A DNA stretch of 64,000 bases from Eutreptiella sp. 'Long Island Sound 2002'. Taxonomy: Eukaryota; Euglenozoa; Euglenophyceae; Eutreptiales; Eutreptiaceae. Of the stretch, positions 1-12,100 are shown piece after piece. The stretch is taken from assembly GCA_964036045.1 (NCBI GenBank), contig OZ038392.1:40338806-40402805 (forward strand), written 5' to 3'. Made by a program: the position numbers and the translations under genes. A model generated the notes under the pieces. The model saw only the letters and a list, made by a program, of their open reading frames with translations. It did no database searches and was not told the DNA's origin. The number at the start of each line of letters is the position of its first letter. Position 1 is the first letter of the stretch.

Positions 1-1440
1 GTTTGGCCCCTCCTTCCCCACCCTGCCGATTGTTGTACTCTGGGTTCTGGTGCTGGGGCTCTGAAACCTGCAGGGTTAGACGTCCATACCGGTCAGAGGA
101 CATCCACTCACCTGTGTGTGCAACTGCTGGCCCCATTTGTCACCGTGGCTGTGGCTGGAGGGGGGGGGGTTAAGCTGAAACACTCAGTGGGTCCAGGTGG
201 CGGTTAGGAGGCCAGTGCACACACAACCATACAGAGCTAGTGTCAAGCAGCAGAATCCATCTGTGCTGCATGACACAGTGGATGCTGTTGCTGGCAGTCG
301 GTGCATTGAGCAGGGGGTGCCTGATACATCTGTGTGAAGAGGTGCTTGTTTGTTTGCTTCTTTCCCTGTGCTTTTGTCATGGGGGCGTTTTCGCGCAGCG
401 CAGGCACAGCGTGTGCACAGCGCCAACTATTACGCTGTTTACCCCGGGAACACCCCTGAAAACTACCCACCTACAGAAGCATGCATGATCCATTCAAAAC
501 AGCATGGGGTGCAGAATTCAGTACCCGTGGCAAGCATCAGACTACAAAAAAAAATCCCTGGCGTACCTGCAGGTGGGGTGTAGGGTGCAGAATTGAGGAC
601 CTTGGGATCCGTGGCTACCGGTGGTGGAAAACAGCCAACTTTTCGCACAGCGCGGGCACAGCGCGGGCACAGCACACGGTGCGCCCCCATGGTGTAATGT
701 TAATGGTTGGTGTTTGTATGATCTCGCTCTCACAGTGCATCATGTTGCAAATCTTTAGTGCTGGCTGTCCACTAGGCTGGGGGCTTTGAGGATTTCCCCA
801 AAAGCCGCTTTAGGGGTCAGGGTCCAATACCTGGCACTGTGGAGACAGATTTTGGAATTGTCCATGCCTGCAGCTGAACTGACTGACTACCTTTGGATCG
901 GCACAGTTGAATGCCATTTGCAGACAGGCATGTCAGCAAACGTGGGACTAATGTTGATGGGTCATTGAGCAGCAGTTGTCTTGGGATATCTTATCAATTA
1001 GAGTGCAAAGAGTGCTCTGTGTCAGGTTGGATGTAGCGTCCGGGGTTAAGGATGCAAGGTGGGTGGGATTGCATTGGTGGTGGCACTGCTGATGAGAGGT
1101 GAGTCCCCAGGAAGGTGGAATGGTGGAATGCTAGGCTGGAGTGACTGAACTGTGGTTCTTGTGCGAATCTACCAGCCATCACCACTCCCATCACTCCAAG
1201 CAGACCTATTTACCATCATTCCCTGCACATGCACCATTTTGTTTGCATATGCACGATTTTGTTTGCCTGCAACCTAAACCCCTGGCCCAATTGAATTCGC
1301 GCAAACAAAATAAAGTCATGCACGCCAAATTTTATCTAAATTAGGTGAAATAAAATCACGCGCTTGATACACAGAAAACTGCAAACAAGGCAAAGAAGGC
1401 GGACTGCCACTGCAATTTGACCCAATCCTGATTGTATTGC
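1..1440. other. No gene recognised
   Basis: Only short ORFs without family resemblance are seen on either strand. A G run lies near 160. GGGGGCG at 381-387 and CGCCCCC at 682-688 could mark a small inverted-repeat element. No ABC1 kinase exon was found here. Confidence 0.5.
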
Positions 1441-1648
1441 TCACCGCCTTCGAAAGAAACTAGCAATTGTCAACTGCTTGGGCATAGGCTTTGGCATTGC
1501 CTTAGGCTTTGGCTTGGGAGCTGGTAAGGGGGCTGCTTCATCATCTGTTTCTGCTGCCGAGCAACCATCAACTTCCAACTCATCATTATCGCCTGCCTCG
1601 GCAAGGAAAGAAAGAGGGTAATCCATATTGTATCTGGCAATCGGGGTC
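1441..1648 (-). CDS. Possible terminal exon or ORF tail ending in a PCNA-binding PIP box
   Basis: The minus-strand frame runs from a plausible acceptor (cttttttctgaccccgattgccag) to a TGA at 1441-1443. It encodes an acidic stretch, then a Lys-Pro-rich stretch (APLPAPKPKPKAMPKPMPK), and finally QLTIASFFRRR. This is a textbook PIP box (Q-x-x-I-x-x-F-F) with a basic tail, right at the C-terminus. PIP boxes at the extreme C-terminus occur in replication proteins such as the third subunit of DNA polymerase delta. No upstream exon was found, so it may be a gene fragment. Short direct repeats (aaataaaatcacgcgc) flank it at about 1349 and 1667. Confidence 0.4.
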
Positions 1649-2932
1649 AGAAAAAAGTCACGCAAAAAATAAAATCACGCGCATGATTTTAAATGGGACT
1701 GTGGTTTACTTTCTGGTTTTTGGTTTACAGTGCTTACTGTCATCTTCAACTTTAGGTTGCTTTGCACCAAATTTGCACATCGGATTTGCTGTTTCACCTT
1801 TATTGCATCCCCCCCCCCCCCCCCCAACTCCTCACCTCCAAGCCCACATGCAAAAAACCAGCGCCAATTTAAACACACCATGCCACCGGGCCACCATCCT
1901 GCAGACGCACCTTGGGAGAACAGTGGTGCCGCCAACACGCACAACACAGGCTACTGTACAGTGGACCCCAACCCCTGAACATGCCATCCAGTGCACACGA
2001 TGACCCAAAATTCCCCAGCTCCCCATGCAGTACAACCAGTGTCTGCTGTTCAAGGTTAGTTCTGGGGAGCGTTGTGTTGGAATTTGGGGGTCAGAAGTGA
2101 ACGGCGCAATCATCATCCAAACTGCATCAGTTCATGTGTCCAAAAGGATATGCTGTGAACAATCAAGATGAACCATAATGCATTCATCTGTCATCGATTC
2201 TGCATCCATATCTACAATCAAACGTTGAGAGGTGGGCAGTGTTGAAAGACGATGTCTTAGGTCGGCAGCGAAGCGCTGCCTGCATGCTACTTACTGTATG
2301 TGCTATCATCCACTGCTACTGTGATCAAGCACTCCATCGGCTCTCAGTTGCTGTAGTAGTCCTATCCTGTGCAAAGTGTGTCATTGTGGTGTTGCTGAGT
2401 AAAAGAGTGGAAGTGAGGACGGGGGGTTGCCATTAAGAGTCAACAAGGGCCAGCCGGTGCTTCCATGTGTATGTACGAGAGGAGGGGGGGGGGGGGTTGT
2501 CGGTGAGATGGGAATTTTTTCCCCCCACTGCTCGTAAGGGCTGTTTGTTTCCTTTGGCCACTTGTTTTCAAGTGCAGCCTGAGCTAGAAACCTTCTCCCT
2601 TGATTGTTGTGCGCAAATCCTTCACCAGCACTGATCCTGCACACTCTTGAGTTGGTACCGCACTACCCTTGGGCATTACCTTTCGGCTGGTCACCGTCCC
2701 TTGACCTGTGGGAGATCTGTGCTCTGCACACACCCTGCAAATGGGACACTGGCAACCTGCTGTGTTGGGGGGGGGGGGGCACTGCTACTTGAGCCCCGAA
2801 ACACGGGCACCCCCACCCATTGCACCTAAATTGCCCTTTCAGTGCCCATCTGCAACGCTGGTTTCGGGGTATTCTGCAATCAGATACCTTCATCTGCACA
2901 CGGTACACCCGGGACCAGGGAATCTCACACAC
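1649..2932. other. Non-coding stretch left of ABC1 exon 8
   Basis: The stretch holds a C run at about 1809-1824, G runs near 2485 and 2767, and no coding region that could be recognised. It would be the start of a further intron of the kinase gene if that gene continues leftward. Confidence 0.5.
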
Positions 2933-3103
2933 CTTCACTGCAACAGTTCTTCCATCCAGAGTTACAGCCTTGTACACTTGGGCCAAGCTGGCGGCTGCAA
3001 CAGGCTCCTCTGAGATTTCTGAGAATATTTCCCCCAAAGGCTTGCCCAACTCTGACTCGATCTGTTGAATGGCAATCTCTGTTGGGAACTGCTTCACAGA
3101 GTC
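2933..3103 (-). CDS. Exon 8: ABC1 kinase N-lobe with AAAS loop and VAVK lysine
   Basis: This is 171 nt (57 codons, phase 0 to 0). The acceptor is gatgtgttgtgtgccacag and the donor is GTGAAG|GTGTGTGAG. It encodes FPTEIAIQQIESELGKPLGE, SEEPVAAASLAQVYKA and TVAVK. The Ala-rich AAAS motif, which replaces the glycine-rich loop, and the VAVK lysine are diagnostic of the ABC1/ADCK/COQ8 family. No exon with the downstream family signatures (QRP, HADPHPGN, DFG) was found between here and position 1. Confidence 0.93.
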
Positions 3104-6100
3104 CTGTGGCACACAACACATCAGGCACAACTCACGGCGAAGGGAGGGCAGACCAGTTGTCTTGCTGAAAGCAGGGATCATTATGCTGAAGACCTGTGGA
3201 TGTTTCTTAAAAACCAGGGGCAGGCATAACAGATACTGAATTATCAAGCATGTTCTGCCTGCCCCACCCCTCCCCCTGGACAAAGCAATCAGGACAGATG
3301 CACTATTCCACGGACAGCACCAGTGACAGAGTAACAAATGAAGGGCTGTCCTTTCATCACCCCTGGCAGGCGCCGGGACAAGACACAGGGTGGGCGGGTG
3401 GGTCGATGTACCCCCGCCTTAAATTATAAAAAGGCTAAGGAGGGGAGGAGGTAGGAGGGGAAGCAGAGACAGGGGGGGGGGGGGAGTGCTGGGGCCCGGT
3501 GGCAGAACTTTCGTTACCCCGCTTCGTTATACTAACTGTAGTTCTGCCTGCCCCACCCCTCCCCCTGGACAAAGCAATCAGGACAGATGCACTATTCCAC
3601 GGACAGCACATTTTGCCGCGCGACTGCGCGTCCATATGTCCCCGTAGCCGTCGTATCATCAGTCCCCCACCTCCCCTTTGAATCTCCACGGGGGGCGAAT
3701 CATCTCCATCAGACCCATGTACTTGGTGTCGACGGCTTTTTCCCACATCTCACGACGCCTTGCTGCTTCGGCAACGGCCTGTTTCCGAGACTGGAAGCCT
3801 GTCTCCCTACTCAGGGGGTCGGCCGCGTTTAAAAGGGACGGCACCCTGAAGGACTCGACACTAACAGTACTCCAGCACCTTAGCCAAAACAGGCGCCGGA
3901 GTATTCGCTGCTAAGAATCGGCATGCACCGACGCCCTCAGCGCATTAATCTGAGACCTAGCTACGTTGCTGTCTGAACCCACACGAATTCTTTCAAAACC
4001 ACGATAGGATGCCACCTTAATGACGATGTACAGCGCATACAGTTCCGCCTGCTGCAGGGAGTCCACCCAGGGCGGACACACCTCCGATCGATAGTAATCC
4101 CCCCCCCCAACAATCCCCAGACGAAAACATTTGCCCTCTGGAGCTGCATCCACGAACACTTCCCAGGCCCCTCGTCCACCAGGCCCTGGAGGGTCGCACC
4201 GCTGAGGGACACAGGAGAATAGGAGCACTGTCGCCACTCCCTTGCAGACCCCCCTACCAAACACTCCTTTCCCACTCTGCAAACCTCGATATGCGCCCGC
4301 CAGGAAGGCGCCCAGACCCGCATTGGGCCTGCTCAGCCAGCACAGTTTACCCAGGAGGCGTTCCATAACCTTTGAGGGCAGGCGCCCCCCGCCCACCCCC
4401 CGGATCCACGCCCTGAAGGCACCGACCAAGGCACCCACTGCATTGCTGATTGTCCCAGCCTTGGTGTCAATCTGCTTTCCAATAAAACCGAGTCTCTCAG
4501 TCGGATCCGGTTCGGACTTTGCCCCCACAATAAAACCCGCACGTCTCAGCCTGCGAATGCAGTCCCTCACCGCCCCCCGCAGACGACTCTTGCTCCTGCA
4601 CGACAGTAAAATGTCATCCAGATACACCCAACCCCGCACACCACGTCTCGACAAGGCCCCCCGGATAACAGAGGATACCAGCTTTTGGCATATCACTGGG
4701 CTGTAGGCCCATCCGAATGGCAGCCTCGCATACCGGAAACGCCTACCCGACCGCCCCCCCACCACAAAAACACTGCGCCAGGCGGGGGGGAGGCGGATGC
4801 TCCAGTAAGCATTCTGCAGGTCCAGCTTTGCCAGAAAAACACGGCACCTGCCCCCCCCCCACACGCCGAGGGCGCGCACGTCCCATCCAGTGGCGGATGG
4901 CCTCCAGCCCTGGCAGTCGGAATTTCGGGGGCTTCCGGGGGTCGCTTGCGTTGACTCTCCGCGCATCAAGAATGGCTCGGCATTTGAGCGCATTCTTCCA
5001 CGTAAGGAACATTTTTGCCGTCTCGGGGCGCTTTGTTCTGCGCAGTCCCTTAGTCTCAGTTCTGAGGGACTCCAGCATTGCATCCACGGGCCCCGACTTC
5101 CCCCCATGTGACTTTTCAATCCCCGCACTGTCCCCCCGTAACTGCCTCCGGTACACCCCCAGCAAGTCACGAGGGACCAAGCTGTTCCAGATCTTGTCGG
5201 ACACTGTCACACACCCCGCTTCCCCCACCCCCCGAGCAGCCATGTCCTCGGTAACCACCCCCTCCTCGTCGCTGCTACTGTAGTATCCATCGTCCTCCTC
5301 GTCTAAGTCCCCCTCCCCAACTTTTGTGAACACACTGCACAGCGTATCCAGACCCTCCTCCCCACACTCCAGCCTGAGCACCGCCTCACCCATCCCTGTA
5401 ATGAGGTTACGCACCATCTCTTGCCTGTGCACCTTGACGCCCCGCATTTCGCTTATCACCCTCGCCGCATCTCGCAACCGCCCTAGAAGCACTCGCACTC
5501 GGGGACACTGTCCTACCTCGTTTGCGTGCACCCTCACCCCCCTCAGGCGATCCCCCAGCAAGTCGGGAAGCTTCCCCGGCCGCGAAGGCGATCTCCCGGC
5601 GTATCCATGACGGCCAGAAAGAGAGCGTAGAGCCCTGCTTCGTGCAGTAGCCCGGCTCTGCCCCCCCCCCCCCCACACAGGCCATGGGATTTTTCCCCGG
5701 CGGGCAAACTTCCACCTGGGAGGGGCCTCGGTATACATCTGCGCGACTTTCGCTGACTTCCACCCCCCCCACAGCATAATTGTTGTGAGCGGTGCCCCCA
5801 TTTTCCGGAGTTGCGCTGCCCCCATCCTACGGAAGCTATGCCACCGGACAGTCTTCTTTCCCTCCCCCCTCTCCAGCAGGCTGACCAACGTTTTCCCCAG
5901 CGCCTCCCTGGACTCGTGCCACGCCCCTCTGTCGGGGTGGAATCCTCTGAGCGCTCTGAGTTTTGCCAGGAATTGCAACCATGCTCGCACCCAGGGCCCC
6001 ACTTCCTGTCTCTGGACCCCCCTCCTGGACTTCGTTCCAAAAAATCGCAACCCCTCATCTTCCTGTCCCACCCCACCCCCCGCCTCGGAGCCCCGCAGAC

Positions 6101-9100
6101 AGTGTCCCACCGATATGCACGCCAGCGCCACCGCCTCCCATTCTGCGAAGCTGGAGGCAGCCGCACACAGCCTGCACAAGTCCTCCAGTTGCGCCCACTC
6201 CTTCGCCTCCGCCCGCTGTTCTTTGCACCGCCGCTGGTCGATAGACATAACCAAGTACCAATCAGACTTCCGCACCACCGGGGCAAGCCGAGCCATCTTT
6301 TCGGCCAGCCTCGCCGCAGCCAGAACGAGCTTGGCGGCGCTCTCTGACAGGTCGCCCTGCACAACCTGCATGAGCCTGGCCTCCAGTACACCCCGAGCAC
6401 CGTCGCCTGGTCGCATCCGCTCCAGCCTTGCCAGTCGCCTGAGCTGCCGCAGATACCCGTCGAGGGTACCATCCTGCAGGCCCCGCACCGTAGTGGCATC
6501 AAAATTCGTTCCGTACTCATCAGCCATCGCCGCCTCGAGTCTGTCGCGCGCTGCCGCCCACGGCCACTCGCGCTCGCTCTCCTCGTCGTCCTGCGTGTCC
6601 CCTGCAGCCCCGTCTCCAGCGTCATGGCTTCGCAGTCATTTCCTTCGGCCTTTACACCCGTGCTTCTCCCTGTCAAACCACCAATGGTGGCCACCACACT
6701 CCGGGCATGCCGTTTTTGGAGGGTTTTCGCAATTAACCCAGTCTCCTGTCTTCTTGCTGCGGAAGTGGCGCTTTCCATCTATCCATTTGAACTCCGGCTG
6801 ACTTGTGCTCCCCTGCGTGCCACCTTTGCCTTTACGCTTTGAGTGGCGCCCTGATGAGCTGGAGCTTGCTGTAGATGAGGTATCAGACGCACTGTCGCTG
6901 CTACTGTCCGTGGACGACGATTCCGAGTCGGAGGACATGCGCCTCCCTTTTCCCCTTCGAGACGACCGGCGCTCCTTCATCTCCTTCTTTTTTTTTCCTT
7001 GCGCCTCTGTTTTTTGGCCTTCTTCTTGTTCTTCTTTTTGACCTCCTTTATTTTTGCCTTGACCGCGTCCTTACCGGATTTGTCGCAATCAAGGAGCAAT
7101 TGCCAGACATCGTCAATGATCGTGGACACCTCCGTCGCAGTCTCAGACTCCTCGGCCTCCATTAACCTTTCAACCAGGCGGCACAGTTTGACCGTCCACC
7201 GCGGGGCCCTGGGCCTCTTTCTCATCCACCTGGCATTTTTGAAGCTGGGCTCCTTATACGTCAGTTCTTCCTCCTCGCCTTCCTCAGCGGCGGCCGGCCC
7301 CCCACCTTCTTCGCGATCATCGGCTCCGGCGCCCGCCTCCTCGTCCAGGGCCATGCCACTGTTGGTCTCGGGCTTTGCGCTCTTCCCCGGAGAGTGTCTC
7401 TCACCCTTGATCCCCACTCCTCCTCTCCTGTTCATCGATTTTCCAGGCGGCTTGGCGATCAAGTCGCAGACAGCGAACCCGACGGCCGCCTCTTCCGCAG
7501 ACAGGCTGAACGCAGTCACCTCGACTCCCTAGGCAAGTGTCAACCCATACAGCAGCGCGTCGACGTACCGCTGCGGATCAGGGGATTGAAATGAGATCCC
7601 CAGCGTCTCATGGGAGGTCCTGGCCAGCTTCACCGCACTCCAGCCGACTCCATCCCGAGACCATCCTGCCACGCCCGCCACCAGCACCTCTGTGCGATGC
7701 TGATGCGGGATCATACGGGCCATCCAGGGCGTCTGAATCAGGTGGGCCCATGCTGTGGATTTTGCTGCGGGGTCTTCGTCTTTTAGACGCCTCCAGTCCC
7801 ATGCCCCATCATTGCTGGCCGAGCCCATTGGATGACCCGATGTACCCCCGCCTTAAATTATAAAAAGGCTAAGGAGGGGAGGAGGTAGGAGGGGAAGCAG
7901 AGACAGGGGGGGGGGGGGAGTGCTGGGGGCCCGGTGGCAGAACTTTCGTTACCCCGCTTCGCTATACTAACTGCAGTTCTGGCCAGTCATGCAACAGGTC
8001 TCTTTAACAGCCATGACCTGTTGCGCGTGAAGTTTTGTGCTGTGCACAAGAGTGAAGGTAGGTAAAATTGTCAAGGCAAAGCCTAGAAAATGCTTGCCAG
8101 CACCAATGCGGGTGGCAAGACACAGGGCAACCACCAAGTATTACCAATAGGAAAAGCCAAAGAACAAATCAGATGGAGACCGCCCAGCAAAATACCGTAC
8201 AAATCCTAAAGATTCGCAGATCCCTAATTTTAGTGTTGGGTGTTTTGAATTAGTAATAAGCAAAATTTTGCGACAGCATCCAAAATGGGCAAAAAATATC
8301 TTATTTTTGCGTTTTTTTTGCGGAACCCATTTTTGCGCAGGGCATTACGCGAAAAAAAAATTTATTGCGTTTTTTTTCGCGTTTTGGGGATTGCGTACCT
8401 CCGGCTCTGGGATCGCAGTCCATTCCTGCATAGGCATGCAAATGTGGATCAGTTGGACTCTGGGGTTGCAGTCCATAGCACAGATAAGCACCAGCAAGCA
8501 TGATTCAGGTCTACCACTTTTTCAACAAACCAGTTCCAAACTCGTCCATGATAGTGCCCATGGCACGTGAAATGCTGCCTGGTCAGTTCATCTCGATAAT
8601 AGTGCATCAAACGCTGAAAAAATGCCACAGAAAACTCTGCGGGATCAGACAACAAGAAAAACCACATCTGTAAGCAGGCATGAGACACGGAAGAGGGGGG
8701 CAACAAGTAGTGGGGCAAACTCTCCCGCAATTCTGGCATTCTTGCAAAAAGGGGGGCAGGGGCAAAAAATATTTCATTTTTGCAATTTTTTTTGCGGAAC
8801 CCATCTTCGCGTAGGGCATGACGCCAAAAATTATTTCTTTTTTTGCGCTTTGTTTTTTTTTTGTAGACAACACAACCTTGTGCTGGGAATTAGATATTTT
8901 CACAAATCTTAAGGATTTGTATGGTGCAAGAGCGGTATTGTGCTTGCTCAGAAGGGAGAGGAGGGAGGACACAAATCAAGGGAGGACCTGGGCCACAAAA
9001 GGTCAGGTGTGCTTCACAACAATTAGATCCAACCGCGTTCGCGACAACCATGGTCTTCATTTGCCCGACGTTCAACGTGACATCCTCATTAGGTGCAGTG

Positions 9101-12100
9101 TCCGTGTGCCATTCGTGCCTGTGCTTGCTGGGATCAAATACAAGGTACGTTCCTCTTCCACTGCACTTTGCTTGGTCTACTGTCGCCTGTTGGGCCAGTG
9201 GGGTGCCAAAACTCATGATGGCTAAGCGCCCTATCTACCATTACGACCAGCTTTATCTGGCCATACCTTTATCAGATTAGAGGGGAGGGGCATCAATGAA
9301 GGGCAGGGGTCATCAGAGGGTCAGCACTTGCTGTTCTCTTGACGTTGCATTGTGCCTTGTCTCGGCGCGTTGTCAAGGGCATATTGCAAGTGCCACAAGA
9401 TCGATTGTGGTTGTTGCGTGAAATGATTGAGGCTACTCTGTGCTTCAGTCGTTCAAAGTCGGCCTCCACCCCAAGGACCCCATCGGTACATTGGGAGGTG
9501 GCTCGGATGTACCCCGAACCCAAATCTGTGGACCCCGTTGACACATGCTTTTCTTGTGATGGCACACCTCACATGGCGTGCCACGAATGTAAGGTTCTTC
9601 ATTGTGCCTTGCATGCGTCCATCTTGTGTCAATCGGAGATTTGTGTTGGGTTGCGCCACTTCTGGACGGCCAACCTTGCTGCTGTTGCTATTGTTGTTGC
9701 TTCTGCTGTTGTTGCTGCTGCTGCTGTTGACACCCGTCTTGGTGTGCCTACCGTTGTTGCTGCTTCTGCTGTTAACACGCGTTGTGGTGTGTGGTATGTA
9801 TGTGCCTCCTCAATATCCCCAAAATGCTGATGGTCAACTCAGAAATTAGCAAGCATTTTGCACCGAGCGGCAAGGGGAGTTGAAAACGGCTCTGTTTGGG
9901 ATGTGCACCAATAATCTGCAAGGCAAACCATGCCATGCAAATACCAAGGCCGACTTGATTTTCAAGCGTGTCTTTTATAACTACTTGTAAGTAGTTCCCA
10001 CAGATGTTGGCCATGGCCCTGCCAGGACTCTTTTCTTGAGCCTGATTTTGTTTCTACTGCCCGACCGCAATTATATTTTGTTATGTTGGCCGAGTGCCAA
10101 CTAATTGGTGTGCATGATGGTTTGGCCTGGGTGGGGCGCCACTAACACAAGTGGCCGAGAATCCGCTCGGGGGCCTTGTGCCCTTAAACAAAAGGGCCAC
10201 CTACCATCGAAGTGTTGACTACCTTGTTCACAACGGCAGCCGAGGGGAGGGGGCTTAGTGGACCGAGGTAAAACTTAGGGAAAAAAATTTTAGGGAAAAA
10301 AATCTTATTGAAAAAAACTTCCCACTTTTGGTGGTTTCCACCCCTCAAAATTGCCCTAACCGACGCCTAGACCCCCGTACCTAGGCCCAGTGGGCTGCGG
10401 CAAGCTGCAAGAGGTAGCCCAAAGAGGTGGGTGCCAAAATGGGTCAACAAGGTCCACCGGGTGCAAAAAAAGACTTTTTTTCAAAAAGGATCCTGGACCA
10501 CATGGAATGCCAAAACAAGTGTTTTTGGCGTGTTTTGAGCTCGTTGTGGCCCGTTGTGGCCCTCCTAAAAATCCCGGAATGCCTTGAAAATGGGTTGTTT
10601 TGGACAAAAAAAGGGTCAAAAATGGGTCAAAAATGGGTTTTTCCGAAAATGATCCTAGACCATTTGGGGTGCCTAAACAAGTGAAATGAGCCCATTTTGA
10701 GCCCATTGCAAGCCACTTTGGCCCCTCCAAAGTCACAAAATGCCTTGAAAATGGGTTGTTTTGCGACAAAAAAATGGGTCCAAAATGGGTCAAAAATGTG
10801 GTTTTCCAAAGATACCTTTGGACTATTTGGGGTGCACAAACAAGTGGAATGAGCCCATTTTGAGCCCATGTTGAGCAATTTTTGCCGCTCTCAAGGCTAA
10901 AGGGCCTTGAAAATGGGCCACTTTGGGACCACAAATGGCTCAAAAACGGGTTAGAACCATAGTTTTCCAGGGTATTTGGCAAAACTTACTGCCGGACGAG
11001 GTAACACTTAGTAAATTTTGGTAAAACTTAGTAGAAACGAGGTAGCTGTGATTTTTGCCCTTTTCGAGCGTGCTTGCTGCTTGCTTGCCAAACTTGTTAG
11101 GTCCACCCTAGACAATAAAGAGGGTTATAAAACCAAGACTGGTTCCACCACCTCGGTGACCCTAACCGGGATTGAATATTGGGACCGAGCCGGTGGGGGA
11201 AAGAACATTGTCTAGGAGACTTTAATGACGAATGAGGTACGCACTAGAAAGTGGACGACGGCGGCTCAAAACGGGCTCAAAATGAGCTGTATCCATCCGT
11301 TTGGGTACCACAACTGGACTAAGATCATTTTTGGAACACCATGGGTTTGACCTGTTTTTGAGCCATTTGTGGTCCCAAAGTGGCCCATTTTCAAGGCCCT
11401 TTAGCCTTGAGAGCGGCAAAAATTGCTCAACATGGGCTCAAAATGGGCTCATTCCACTTGTTTGTGCACCCCAAATAGTCCAAAGGTATCTTTGGAAAAC
11501 CACATTTTTGACCCATTTTTTTGTCGCAAAACAACCCATTTTCAAGGCATTTTGTGACTTTGGAGGGGCCAAAGTGGCTTGCAATGGGCTCAAAATGGGC
11601 TCATTTCACTTGTTTAGGCACCCCAAATGGTCTAGGATCATTTTCGGAAAAACCCATTTTTGACCCATTTTTGACCTTTTTTTTGTCCAAAACAACCCAT
11701 TTTCAAGGCATTCCGGGATTTTTAGGAGGGCCACAACGGGCCACAACGAGCTCAAAACACGCCAAAAACACTTGTTTTGGCATTCCATGTGGTCCAGGAT
11801 CCTTTTTGAAAAAAAGTCTTTTTTTGCACCCGGTGGACCTTGTTGACCCATTTTGGCACCCACCTCTTTGGGCTACCTCTTGCAGCTTGCCGCAGCCCAC
11901 TGGGCCTAGGTACGGGGGTCTAGGCGTCGGTTAGGGCAATTTTGAGGGGTGGAAACCACCAAAAGTGGGAAGTTTTTTTCAACAAAATTTTTTTCCCTAA
12001 GTTTTACCTCGGTCCACTAAGCCCCCTCCCCTCGGCTGCCGTTGTAAACAAGGTAGTCAACACTTCGATGGTAGGTGGCCCTTTTGTTTAAGGGCACAAG

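Larger units (their letters stand above)
3252..7981 (-). mobile_element. Tyrosine-recombinase retrotransposon with split direct repeats (PAT/Ngaro/Kangaroo-like)
   Basis: Read on the minus strand the layout is repeat A1 (7981-7838), gag-like ORFs, tyrosine recombinase, reverse transcriptase, RNase H, repeat B1 (3609-3541), repeat A2 (3546-3404), an 83-bp spacer, and repeat B2 (3320-3252). The A1-body-B1-A2-B2 arrangement is the split direct repeat of PAT- and Ngaro-type DIRS-order elements. These integrate with a tyrosine recombinase instead of a DDE integrase. The element lies in the same orientation as the kinase gene, about 150 bp upstream of exon 8. The reverse transcriptase has a frame break at a C run and the RNase H has an in-frame stop, so this copy looks inactive unless the homopolymer break is a sequencing error. 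Confidence 0.85.

Noticed and set aside
2663-3337. A continuous 224-codon minus-strand gene here
   Set aside because: Only 2933-3103 has family similarity. Sequence on either side is intron with clear splice borders, and part of the ORF is the retroelement's terminal repeat.
5543-6801. Long ORFs overlapping the recombinase (411 codons on minus, 338 codons on plus)
   Set aside because: Shadows of the GC-rich recombinase frame. They are Arg/Gly/Trp- or Ser/Pro-rich and lack motifs, while the 594-codon frame carries the catalytic residues.
10356-11934. Mirror ORFs of 120-208 codons in the foldback arms
   Set aside because: They arise from the same repetitive TGGGTT/AAAATGGG sequence in both arms, with composition that follows the repeat.
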